Part shown: in pieces, positions 1 to 7,669 of the stretch
How positions within the stretch are numbered: the stretch's first letter is position 1
Layout of the letters: each line of letters opens with the position of its first letter
NCBI GenBank assembly: GCA_900548735.1
Contig: URMC01000031.1
Coordinates: 1 to 17,466 of the forward strand
Source of the DNA: an uncultured Eubacteriales bacterium
Lineage (GTDB): Bacteria > Bacillota > Clostridia > Oscillospirales > CAG-272
DNA: 17,466 bases
Direction of reading: 5' to 3'
The notes under the pieces: generated by a model
The model's database searches: none
Seen by the model: the letters and a program-made list of their open reading frames with translations, nothing else
What the model was told of the DNA's origin: nothing
Made by a program: the position numbers and the translations under genes

Positions 1-1
1 C

Positions 2-736
2 CCCTTTGGGGATCGCGCCGTTGTGGTGCGCAGTAACTTTTCGGCACTCTCCCACGTGCTGGATGAATTAAAGATTGAAAAAATTGACGGGCTGTTGCTT
101 GATCTCGGTGTATCCTCCTATCAGCTGGACACTCCGGAGCGCGGATTTTCGTATCAGAGCAACGCTCCTTTGGACATGCGGATGGATAGGCACTCGGCGC
201 TGACTGCATACGATGTGGTTAATACATACAGCGAAGAAAACCTGAAAAAGATTCTTTTCAACTATGGGGAAGAACGCTTTGCCCCCAAAATTGCCGCAAA
301 AATTGTGGAAGAACGGGCGAAAAAGCCTATTGAAACCACGGCACAGCTCTCGGAGCTGATCAAGGCGGCAATGCCTGCGGCGGCAAAAGAGGGTGGGCAC
401 CACCCCGCAAAGCGGAGCTTTCAGGCGATCCGCATCGAAGTAAATTCCGAGTTGGATGTCATCGCTCCGGCAATCAATGCGGCAGTGGAGCGGATGAACA
501 AGGGCGGCAGAATTGCCGTGATTACATTCCATTCGCTGGAAGACCGCATCGTGAAACAGACCTTTGCCACACTGGCAACCGGGTGCACCTGCCCCAAGAG
601 TTTGCCGGTATGTATCTGCAACCATAAACCCAAAATCAAATGTATTACAAAAAAGCCGATTCTGCCCGGCGAGCGGGAAACGGAAGAAAATCCGCGTGCC
701 CGCAGTGCGAAGTTGCGCGTGGCGGAAAAACTGTAA
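2..736 (+). CDS. rsmH: RsmH, 16S rRNA (cytosine-1402-N4) methyltransferase, 5'-truncated
   Basis: RsmH (MraW) uses S-adenosylmethionine to N4-methylate C1402 in the decoding centre of 16S rRNA. The frame is open from the first base of the window, so the true start lies upstream. About 244 residues are visible of a family length near 310, so the N-terminal SAM-binding motif I is missing. Family motifs are clear: LDLGVSSYQLDTPERGFSY followed by PLDMRMD, then HHPAKRSFQAIRIEVNSEL, then GGRIAVITFHSLEDRIVK. The C-terminus has the CTCP...CIC cysteine cluster and an ENPRARSAKLRVAEK tail, a form common in Gram-positive RsmH proteins. The gene is usually first or second in the dcw cluster after mraZ, and that is consistent here. 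The stop codon overlaps the ribosome binding site of the next gene, which suggests coupled expression. Confidence 0.97.
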   Translation, partial: PFGDRAVVVRSNFSALSHVLDELKIEKIDGLLLDLGVSSYQLDTPERGFSYQSNAPLDMRMDRHSALTAYDVVNTYSEENLKKILFNYGEERFAPKIAAKIVEERAKKPIETTAQLSELIKAAMPAAAKEGGHHPAKRSFQAIRIEVNSELDVIAPAINAAVERMNKGGRIAVITFHSLEDRIVKQTFATLATGCTCPKSLPVCICNHKPKIKCITKKPILPGERETEENPRARSAKLRVAEKL

Positions 737-750
737 AGGAGGTCGCAAAC

Positions 751-1452
751 ATGGAAAATAAAATAACCTATGACGAAGTTTATTTCCGGGAGGAATACAG
801 TGCGGAGTATGACGCACTGCGCAATCGTTACCGCTCCCGGTTGCAGGACGCCATGCGCGGGCGCACGGTTGACCACAACCCTGTGCCGAACGCGACCACT
901 GTCGTGCGCCTGAACAAGGATGAGGACGGCGGCGTGACCATTGCCACCACCGGGGATTTTGTGGATTTTTTTAACAAGAAATACGGCGGCAATGACCGGA
1001 TCGGCGCGGTACGCAAGTCCCTGGAGCAGGCACGCGTGAAAGCGATGAAAGAGAAAAAAGAAGAGGAAGAGGAGACCCGGCGCGCGGCAATTCAGCGCAC
1101 CGCAGAAAGAGGCTTTCTCTCCAAGGTTCGCACTGTAAAGCGGCACCTGATCTTCACGCACGCCTTTTTTGCACTGCTCTTCATGCTCTCTGTCAGCCTG
1201 CTTGTTTGCTCCTCGATGATTCTCGACCGCGCGGATGCACGCGTGGCGGCACTGACCAGCGAGGTCACGGCGCTTCGTGCCGATGCCCCGGCGGGGGAAG
1301 AGAGCGAGCAGAGCGACCGGATTCTCGGTTTTTACGAGGATCATGAGGGTAGCATCTCCATGTCCGGCAAGGACAGCGTGGAGTTTATCGAAAACGAGCG
1401 GCAGGGCATCGGAATGTCAGGGCTCCTGAACGCGCTTCTCGGCGGCGAATAA
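751..1452 (+). CDS. FtsL-like single-pass membrane division protein with long cytoplasmic N-terminus
   Basis: This 233-residue protein has the position and topology of FtsL, the bitopic divisome protein that with DivIC and DivIB/FtsQ activates the FtsW-FtsI septal synthase. No primary FtsL signature is evident, which is normal because FtsL is very divergent. Residues 1-133 are charged and probably cytoplasmic, with an acidic/basic stretch at about 97-112 (KEKKEEEEETRR). A single hydrophobic segment spans about 134-158. It is followed by a short heptad-like extracellular segment (about 159-178) and an acidic tail. Typical FtsL is much shorter, with a short cytoplasmic end, so the N-terminal extension is unusual. 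The ATG at 751 was chosen because AAAGGAGG lies 8 bases upstream (735-742); the upstream part of the frame overlaps rsmH. It is the last gene before a terminator-like hairpin. The division role is inferred from position and topology. Confidence 0.8.
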   Translation: MENKITYDEVYFREEYSAEYDALRNRYRSRLQDAMRGRTVDHNPVPNATTVVRLNKDEDGGVTIATTGDFVDFFNKKYGGNDRIGAVRKSLEQARVKAMKEKKEEEEETRRAAIQRTAERGFLSKVRTVKRHLIFTHAFFALLFMLSVSLLVCSSMILDRADARVAALTSEVTALRADAPAGEESEQSDRILGFYEDHEGSISMSGKDSVEFIENERQGIGMSGLLNALLGGE

Positions 1453-1485
1453 GGTCTAAAACCAGGAAAAGAAGAATAGAATAAG

Positions 1486-1505
1486 GATGCGACATAGTCG
1501 TCATC
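1486..1505 (+). other. Small hairpin abutting the in-operon terminator
   Basis: GATG-CGAC pairs with GTCG-T-CATC around an ATA loop, giving 8 base pairs with one bulged T (position 1501). It ends exactly where the larger hairpin at 1506 begins, so the two stems would stack end to end. G1485 could also pair with C1506, so the two hairpins compete for one base pair. The function is unknown; it may be part of an attenuator or an RNA-processing element. Confidence 0.5.
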
Positions 1506-1551
1506 CGGCGGTGAATTCCGGTACCCGGAGTTCACCGCCGTTTCTTTTTTT
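1506..1551 (+). terminator. Terminator-like hairpin inside the dcw cluster
   Basis: The stem 1506-1521 pairs with 1525-1540: CGGCGGTGAA with TTCACCGCCG, then a T-G wobble, then TCCGG with CCGGA around a TAC loop. This gives 16 continuous pairs, followed at once by TTTCTTTTTTT. It has all the parts of an intrinsic terminator. Only 14 bases separate the T-tract from the ftsI start codon, and these hold the ribosome binding site (GGGAGGAATT), so no promoter fits downstream of it. Expression of ftsI to murG must then come from read-through or regulated antitermination past this site, or from an unseen promoter upstream of the hairpins. Confidence 0.8.
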
Positions 1552-1565
1552 GTGAGGGAGGAATT

Positions 1566-3794
1566 ATGAAACCACCGGTCAGCGCGCGTACCTTGAAGCG
1601 TTCTTCTGCTATGGCAATTTTTCTGTTGCTTGTATTTCTGTTTCTCGCCTGTCGCATTTTTGCCATACAGGTGTTTGACTTTGATCGTTACCAGAAAAAA
1701 GTTCTGGATCAACTGACTACCGAATCCCCGGTTCGTGCGGAGCGTGGCGGCATTCTGGACGCGGCAGGGCGCGTGCTTGCCGCAAACCGCACAGTTTACC
1801 GGATCTCGCTGTTTCCGAATGTGATTACCGCCTCCGGCACGGATACCGAAAAATTGGTTTCGGGGCTGTGTGCCGCGGTGGAGGGGCTTGAGCCGGAAAA
1901 GGTGCGGAAACATCTTTCCCACAAAACGGACTTGGAGCGCACAGTGGTGCGCTCTACCGACCGCGCCACGGCGGATAAAGTGCTTTCCTTTATCGCGGAA
2001 AACGATTATTATGAGATGCTGGCTGTGGAAGCAGTCAGTGAGCGGTATTATCCGTATGGCTCGCTTGCTTCGCACGTTCTTGGCTTTACCGGGAGTGACG
2101 GGCAGGGGCTTTATGGGCTGGAGCTTCAGTACGACAAGATGTTGGCAGGGCAAAACGGAGCGTATATTACCGCAAGGGATTCCACAGGCAACCGCTTGCC
2201 GAATGAGTATGAATCCTTTGTGCGCGCTGAGGACGGCTACACTATGCACACCACGATTGACGCATTTATTCAGGCAACGCTGGAGGAGCAGCTGAAAGCC
2301 ACCCTGACGGAATCTGCCGCCGCCAACCGTGTTTGCGGAATCGTCATGAATGTTAAAACCGGTGCGATCCTCGCCATGGCAACCGCTCCTTCTTTTGACC
2401 TTAACCACCCGTTTGAACTGAACGCGGAGTGCGCCGCGGCTCTTGCCGCCGGCGGGCTTGCCGAGGGAAGCGAGGAATACTTAGCAAAAAAAGCGCAGCT
2501 CTTGCTGGAAACCTGGTCGAATAAGGCGGCAACCGAAATCTATATGCCCGGTTCTACCTTCAAGGCGCTGACCTGCTCTGCGGTGTTGGAGGAAAAGGCG
2601 GTGATCGACCTTGACGAGCGCTTTTTTTGCTCCGGTGCGCTTCAGGTTGCCGATCGCACCATCCACTGCCACAAAAAAGGCGGACACGGGAGCCTGACCT
2701 TCCGCGAGGGGCTGCAAAACTCCTGTAACCCGGTGATGATGACCGTGGCGGCGCGGCTTGGCTGTGATACTTTTTATCAATACGTAGAGGCGTTCGGCTT
2801 GCTGGAAAAGACCGGTATTGACCTGCCCGGCGAGGGGAATTCCATCTTTCATGCCAAGTCCAATTTTAAGGAGCTGGATCTTGCCACCGCATCCTTCGGG
2901 CAGAACTTCAAAGTATCGGTATTGCAGATGATCACGGCAATTTCGTCTATTGCCAACGGCGGGGAGTTGTTGACCCCGTATCTGGTGGAATCAATGAGCG
3001 ACGAAAAGGGGAATACCGTTTACAGCCACGAAAAAAACGTGCGCCGGCAGGTTATCTCCGCCGAGACTGCCAAAACCATCTGCGAGATTCTTGCCGGGGG
3101 TGTTGCCGGCAACGGCGGCGCCAAAAACGCGTATGTGCCGGGCTACCGCATTGCCGCCAAAACCGGTACCTCCGAAAAGATCGGCGATAATGCCAACGCG
3201 CGCATCGGCTCCTGTGTGGGCTTTGCCCCGGCAGACGACCCGGAGGTGGCTGTGATCATCGTGGTGGATGAGCCGACGGACGGCAGCCGCTACGGCAGTG
3301 TGGTTGCGGCGCCGTATGTGGCAAATGTTTTCCGCTCGGTACTCCCGTATCTCGGTGTGGAGCCGGTCTATACGGAGGAGGAACTGGCAAACTTGGAGAA
3401 AACCGTGCCTAACTGTGTGGGTTGGAGTCGGGAACGCGCGGAACAGTTTTTAACGGCGGCTGGCTTTGAAGTCGCATTTTCGGGGAAGGGGAGCGTGGTG
3501 ACCGCACAGACCCCGGAGAGCGGCAGTGTGCTGACCCCGGCGCATGCCAAGGTGGTGCTGACACTGGGAAACACCGATCTTACGATGGTTCCCGTGCCGG
3601 ATTTAATCGGAAAAAGCGCAGAGGAAGCCGCGCGGATCCTGCTGTTGCAGGGATTTAATGTGGAAATCGTAGGCGCGCGCAGCCTTTCGGAAGCGAGTGC
3701 GGCGGTAAAAGGGCAGTTTCCGGCGGCGGGTATATCCGCCCCTTATGGGAGTGCGGTGCGGCTGTATTTCCCGTATGAAGTATCGGAAGAATGA
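1566..3794 (+). CDS. ftsI: Class B penicillin-binding protein (FtsI/PBP2B/SpoVD type) with two PASTA domains
   Basis: This is a D,D-transpeptidase that crosslinks septal peptidoglycan, partnered with the SEDS polymerase FtsW encoded downstream. It has 742 residues. An uncleaved N-terminal membrane anchor lies at about 14-35. The dimerisation-domain motif RGGILDAAGRVLA is at about 60-72. The transpeptidase domain carries S330-T-F-K (the acylated serine), S386-C-N and K532-T-G-T. Two PASTA repeats follow, at about 613-668 and 674-736. Two PASTA domains recall Bacillus PbpB, whereas SpoVD has one, so a vegetative division role is more likely than a spore role. This is the only such enzyme in the cluster. 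The ATG at 1566 follows GGGAGGAATT at 1555-1564. The gene is preceded directly by a terminator-like hairpin and followed by murE after 29 bases. Confidence 0.95.
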   Translation: MKPPVSARTLKRSSAMAIFLLLVFLFLACRIFAIQVFDFDRYQKKVLDQLTTESPVRAERGGILDAAGRVLAANRTVYRISLFPNVITASGTDTEKLVSGLCAAVEGLEPEKVRKHLSHKTDLERTVVRSTDRATADKVLSFIAENDYYEMLAVEAVSERYYPYGSLASHVLGFTGSDGQGLYGLELQYDKMLAGQNGAYITARDSTGNRLPNEYESFVRAEDGYTMHTTIDAFIQATLEEQLKATLTESAAANRVCGIVMNVKTGAILAMATAPSFDLNHPFELNAECAAALAAGGLAEGSEEYLAKKAQLLLETWSNKAATEIYMPGSTFKALTCSAVLEEKAVIDLDERFFCSGALQVADRTIHCHKKGGHGSLTFREGLQNSCNPVMMTVAARLGCDTFYQYVEAFGLLEKTGIDLPGEGNSIFHAKSNFKELDLATASFGQNFKVSVLQMITAISSIANGGELLTPYLVESMSDEKGNTVYSHEKNVRRQVISAETAKTICEILAGGVAGNGGAKNAYVPGYRIAAKTGTSEKIGDNANARIGSCVGFAPADDPEVAVIIVVDEPTDGSRYGSVVAAPYVANVFRSVLPYLGVEPVYTEEELANLEKTVPNCVGWSRERAEQFLTAAGFEVAFSGKGSVVTAQTPESGSVLTPAHAKVVLTLGNTDLTMVPVPDLIGKSAEEAARILLLQGFNVEIVGARSLSEASAAVKGQFPAAGISAPYGSAVRLYFPYEVSEE

Positions 3795-3823
3795 GTTCTC
3801 CTGTCAGGCTAAGGGGGTAGATC

Positions 3824-5290
3824 ATGCGATTAAAAATATTACTGGAGAGCGCGGGCTGTTCATTTAATCCCGTGCAGGATACAGAGGTTACCGGGGTTTT
3901 TTCGGATTCTGCCAAAGTGTTGCCCGGCGGGGTTTTCGTGGCAATCCGCGGGCTTCATACCGACGGCGCGGATTTTGCCGAAGAAGCGGTGAAAAACGGT
4001 GCGGTGCTGTTGGTTGCCGAGCGGGAGATACAAGGGGTGCCATGCTTTGTCGTGCCGAATGCACGAGAGGCGCTTGCCCGGTTGCTTGACGCGTTTTGGG
4101 GGCACCCGGCAAAGGAGCTGTGCCTGGTCGGAATCACAGGGACAAACGGGAAAACCTCTGTTTCCATGATGCTGTATCATATTCTGCGCATGGCAGGCTA
4201 TACGTGCGGTCTGATTGGTACGGTGGAGTGCCGCATAGGCGATGAGGTGTATCATCCGGAAAATGCGGATCATCTTGCCAATATGACGACCCCTGACCCT
4301 GCGGAACTGTACCCGTTGCTTGCCACCATGCGTGACGCCGGTGTGACGCATGTGGTGATGGAGGTGACCTCCCACGCGCTGGCTTTTGCCAAAGTGGCGC
4401 CGCTGGAATTCCGATTGGCGGTGTTCACCAACCTTACGGAGGATCATTTGGATCTGCATGGGGATATGGAGCGGTATTTTGCGGAAAAAAGAAAGCTGTT
4501 TTCCATGTGCCGTCAGGCGGTGATTTCCACTTCTACGGTGTACGGAAAAATTCTTGCCGACACCGTGCAGGTGCCGTGCTTTGCCGTCAGTGCCGGAAAA
4601 AGCCTTTTGAATATCCGGAAAGACGAGGATCGCGGCGTGGAATTCTCGCTGTGCCGTCAGGGGGAAACGATTCCGTTTTATCTGCCGGTGCCGGGGGATT
4701 TTTCGGTAGAAAACGGGGCGCTTGCCGCCGCTGGCGCACTTTGCCTTGGCGTGGCGGCAGAAACCGTGCAAAAAGCGCTTGCCGTTTTTCCCGGTGTGCC
4801 CGGCAGGCTGGAGCGGGTAAGCGGTATTCCGGCGGATTTCAGTGTATTTCTGGATTATGCACACACGCCGGACGCGTTGGAAAAACTGCTTCGCAGTGCG
4901 AAGGTGTTCGGGGGCGGACGCCGGATTGTACTTCTTTTCGGTTGCGGCGGGGACCGGGAGCGAGGCAAGAGAGCGCAGATGGGTAGAATTGCCTCACGCT
5001 TTGCCGATTTTCTGATTCTGACCTCGGATAATTGCCGGAGCGAAAAGCCGGAGGCGATTCTTGCCGATATCCTTCGCGGTGTGGATAAAGAAAAACCGTA
5101 TATTGTCATATCCGACAGGCGGGAAGCGATCCGGTATGCCGTGCTTCATGCGGAGCCGGGGGATATTCTTCTGCTGGCAGGAAAAGGACATGAGACCTAC
5201 GAGATCAGGGGCAAGCAACGCCTGCCTTTTTCGGAGCGGGAAATTGTGCGTGAGAGCTTTGCGGAAAGGACGGCTGGTAATGAGAATTGA
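3824..5290 (+). CDS. murE: UDP-N-acetylmuramoyl-tripeptide synthetase MurE
   Basis: MurE is the cytoplasmic ATP-dependent ligase that adds the third residue of the peptidoglycan stem peptide to UDP-MurNAc-L-Ala-D-Glu. The 488-residue length is normal. The order is an N-terminal UDP-sugar domain, the ATP P-loop GITGTNGKTS (103-112), MEVTSHAL, and DHLDLHGDME followed by K222, the lysine expected to be carbamylated. LDYAHTPDAL (343-352) and GCGGDRERGKR follow. The specificity loop reads DNCR (402-405) where meso-diaminopimelate enzymes usually have DNPR. The retained Asp, Asn and Arg favour meso-diaminopimelate as substrate, but the Pro-to-Cys change leaves doubt. The start is supported by AAGGGGG at 3811-3817. 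The last 11 bases overlap murF, which suggests translational coupling. Confidence 0.96.
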   Translation: MRLKILLESAGCSFNPVQDTEVTGVFSDSAKVLPGGVFVAIRGLHTDGADFAEEAVKNGAVLLVAEREIQGVPCFVVPNAREALARLLDAFWGHPAKELCLVGITGTNGKTSVSMMLYHILRMAGYTCGLIGTVECRIGDEVYHPENADHLANMTTPDPAELYPLLATMRDAGVTHVVMEVTSHALAFAKVAPLEFRLAVFTNLTEDHLDLHGDMERYFAEKRKLFSMCRQAVISTSTVYGKILADTVQVPCFAVSAGKSLLNIRKDEDRGVEFSLCRQGETIPFYLPVPGDFSVENGALAAAGALCLGVAAETVQKALAVFPGVPGRLERVSGIPADFSVFLDYAHTPDALEKLLRSAKVFGGGRRIVLLFGCGGDRERGKRAQMGRIASRFADFLILTSDNCRSEKPEAILADILRGVDKEKPYIVISDRREAIRYAVLHAEPGDILLLAGKGHETYEIRGKQRLPFSEREIVRESFAERTAGNEN

Positions 5291-6677
5291 GCTTTGCCGG
5301 GAATTTCGGGAGGCGGGCGTTCTTGCCGCGGCATTGAGGGGGGAACAGGTGGGGCAGGCACCCGTGAGACTGACCGGGCTTGCGACCGACTCTTCCGAGA
5401 TTGAAAAAGGCGACATTTTTCTTGCTTTGCCCGGAAAACGGCATAACGGCTGGGAATATCTTGAAGCCGCCTTGCAACGCGGTGCGGCAGGAGCCATCTT
5501 GCCGCGCACGGCGGGGGATTGTGCAAAAACAACCTATCGTATTTTAGTGGATGATCCGCTCAAATCTTTACTGGACGCGGCGGCGGCACATCGCGCACAC
5601 CTGAACGGCACCGTCATCGCCGTCAGCGGGAGCGCAGGGAAAACCACCGCCAAAGAGGCGATTGCCACCGTGCTTGGCGAACGTGGTGTGGTACGTAAAA
5701 GCCGCGGAAATTATAACAGTTCCATCGGTCTGTCGCTTTCTTTGCTTTCTATGGACGAGGCGGATTTTTACGTATTGGAAATCGGAATCAGCCATCCGGG
5801 CGAAATGGAGGAAATGAGTCTTGCGCTCGCGCCGGAGATTGCGGTGCTGACCAACATCGGCAGTGCGCATATCGGCAATTTCGGCTCCTTTGAGGCGCTG
5901 GCAGAGGAAAAACTGAAAATAGCCTCCGGCATGCGGGCTGGCGGGGTTCTTCTCCTGCCGGGAAATTGCCTATATCCCCCCACATATGATGAGAAAATAA
6001 AGATTTATCGCTTTGGGCACGGTATGAATTGCGATTTTCGTGCGGAAAATATTCATATGGATGCGCAGGGCGTTTCACTGACACTGTGCCACGGGGAAAA
6101 ACGCATACCGTCTCTTTCTTGGGGCATCCCCGGCGAAATGGGAGTAACAACTTTATTGATTGCGGGCGCAACAGCGGAGTTGTGCGATGTGGAGACGGAG
6201 TCGCTTTCCCGCGGGCTTGCCCGCGCGGCGGCTTTCACTCCGCGCATGCGCAAGGTCGTTGCCGGGGAGCGGTTGCTGCTTGACGACGCGTATAACGCGT
6301 CCCCCGAAACGGTTGCCGCCGCACTGGAGACGCTTTCTTATCTCGCCGGAAAGCGACAGAGTGCCGCGGTGCTTGGCGATATCGAGGAGTTGGGCGAGTT
6401 TTCCGGTACTCTGCATGAGGCGGTAGGGGAGTGCGCCGGGAGGAGCGGTATTTCGCTTCTTTTTACCTATGGAGAAAAGGCATTTGGTATTGCAAAAGCG
6501 GCTGTCCGCGCGGGGCTTGCGCGCGGGGCGGTGTTTCCTTTTCTGCCGGGGGAGGAGCGGGAGCTTGCCGGTGCAATTCTCAAAAAAACAAAACATAACG
6601 CGGTGATTCTGTTCAAGGCTTCGCACAAGACGGGTCTTGACCGGATCGTTCGCGCTGTGGAAAGGAAGGCGCGATGA
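5280..6677 (+). CDS. murF: UDP-N-acetylmuramoyl-tripeptide--D-alanyl-D-alanine ligase MurF
   Basis: MurF adds D-Ala-D-Ala to the UDP-MurNAc-tripeptide, the last cytoplasmic step of the pentapeptide precursor. The 465-residue length is normal. Visible motifs are GDIFLALPGKRHNGWEYL (45-62, uracil-binding domain), the P-loop SGSAGKTTAK (116-125), LEIGISHPGEM (166-176), LTNIGSAHIGNFGS and DDAYNASPETV (335-345). The conserved HNxxN stretch of Mur ligases, expected after PG at 284-285, reads EMGVTT here, so the His and both Asn are lost although the flanking sequence aligns. The ATG at 5280 lies inside the end of murE and follows AAAGGA at 5265-5270. The frame is open further upstream, but homology begins at this ATG. 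The gene ends in a 4-base ATGA overlap with mraY. Confidence 0.94.
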   Translation: MRIELCREFREAGVLAAALRGEQVGQAPVRLTGLATDSSEIEKGDIFLALPGKRHNGWEYLEAALQRGAAGAILPRTAGDCAKTTYRILVDDPLKSLLDAAAAHRAHLNGTVIAVSGSAGKTTAKEAIATVLGERGVVRKSRGNYNSSIGLSLSLLSMDEADFYVLEIGISHPGEMEEMSLALAPEIAVLTNIGSAHIGNFGSFEALAEEKLKIASGMRAGGVLLLPGNCLYPPTYDEKIKIYRFGHGMNCDFRAENIHMDAQGVSLTLCHGEKRIPSLSWGIPGEMGVTTLLIAGATAELCDVETESLSRGLARAAAFTPRMRKVVAGERLLLDDAYNASPETVAAALETLSYLAGKRQSAAVLGDIEELGEFSGTLHEAVGECAGRSGISLLFTYGEKAFGIAKAAVRAGLARGAVFPFLPGEERELAGAILKKTKHNAVILFKASHKTGLDRIVRAVERKAR

Positions 6678-7669
6678 GGGGGCTTGTATTCTGCCTGATT
6701 TTCTTTCTTCTTTCCTTTGGGATGACGGCGGTGCTGTGCCGGGCGATTTTACCGGTGCTGCGCAAAAAGCATGCCGGGCAATATATTTTGGAAATCGGAC
6801 CTTCCTGGCATCTTTCCAAAGCCGGCACGCCCACGATGGGCGGGTTGTCCTTTCTTTTGCCGGTTTTATTGCTTTCGCTATGCGGGGCGTTGTATTTCTG
6901 GCGTATGAAAGAGCGGAATACCGTGCTGACGCTTGTTCTGATTTCTTTTTACGGCACGCTCTGCGGCGGCATCGGGTGCCTGGATGACCTGGCAAAACTG
7001 CGCCACCGGCAAAATGCGGGGCTCAGCGCCGCCCAAAAGTATTTTCTGCAGTTGCTTGCCTCTGCTGTTTTTTTGGTGGCGGCAGAGCTTTTACTGCATC
7101 TCGGCACGGCGGTTCACCTGCCGTTTTCGGACAGAAATCTGGAGCTTGGCTTTTATTATTACCCGTTGGCGCTCTTGTTTCTGACCGGTTTGATGAACGC
7201 CTGCAATCTTACCGACGGGATCGACGGTCTGCTTTCCTCGGTGGTTTTGGTGATAGCCTGCTTTCTGTTTCTGTTAGGTGCCCGTGCGGGGAGCAGTGTA
7301 TTGCCGCTGAGCGGGGCTTTGCTTGCAGGTGCCGCATTCGGATTTCTTTTGTGGAATGCACATCCGGCAAAAATCTTTATGGGAGATACCGGGTCGTTGT
7401 TTTTCGGCGGTTTGCTGGCGGCGGTGGGAATTGTTTCCGGAGAGGCGGTATTGCTTTTGATATTCGCTATCATGCCGGTATTTGAAACGGCTTCCGTGAT
7501 TCTTCAGGTCGCTTTTTTCCGCCTGACGCACGGAAAGCGCCTTTTTAAAATGGCGCCGTTTCATCATCATCTGGAAAAATGCGGCTTGTCTGAGGAGGAG
7601 GTAGTCGGCATCTTTTCGCTTGTGACACTGCTTGCCTGCTCTCTGGGGGTGATCTTTTGGAAGGGCTGA
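6674..7669 (+). CDS. mraY: Phospho-N-acetylmuramoyl-pentapeptide transferase MraY
   Basis: MraY is the polytopic membrane enzyme that transfers phospho-MurNAc-pentapeptide to undecaprenyl phosphate to form lipid I. It has 331 residues with about ten hydrophobic segments. Diagnostic motifs are AGTPTMGGLSF (50-60), DDLAK (104-108, Mg-binding aspartates), NACNLTDGIDGL (175-186), FMGDTGSLFFGG (235-246) and MAPFHHHLEKCG (293-304, the HHH loop). The start overlaps the murF stop by ATGA and follows AAGGAAGG. The 3' end overlaps ftsW by 13 bases. In many dcw clusters murD lies between mraY and ftsW, and here no room remains for it. Confidence 0.97.
   Translation: MRGLVFCLIFFLLSFGMTAVLCRAILPVLRKKHAGQYILEIGPSWHLSKAGTPTMGGLSFLLPVLLLSLCGALYFWRMKERNTVLTLVLISFYGTLCGGIGCLDDLAKLRHRQNAGLSAAQKYFLQLLASAVFLVAAELLLHLGTAVHLPFSDRNLELGFYYYPLALLFLTGLMNACNLTDGIDGLLSSVVLVIACFLFLLGARAGSSVLPLSGALLAGAAFGFLLWNAHPAKIFMGDTGSLFFGGLLAAVGIVSGEAVLLLIFAIMPVFETASVILQVAFFRLTHGKRLFKMAPFHHHLEKCGLSEEEVVGIFSLVTLLACSLGVIFWKG
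7645..7654 (+). promoter_or_regulatory. Extended Shine-Dalgarno sequence that fixes the ftsW TTG start
   Basis: GGGGGTGATC inside the mraY 3' end can pair over ten bases with the usual 16S rRNA 3' tail, with one G-U wobble. The GGGGG core is 7 bases before the TTG at 7657. This supports the non-ATG start of ftsW and the 13-base overlap with mraY. Confidence 0.7.

Noticed and set aside
1341..2408. A 355-codon minus-strand frame opposite the start of ftsI
   Set aside because: It runs through the terminator hairpin and the conserved PBP coding region; the translation is low in recognisable structure.
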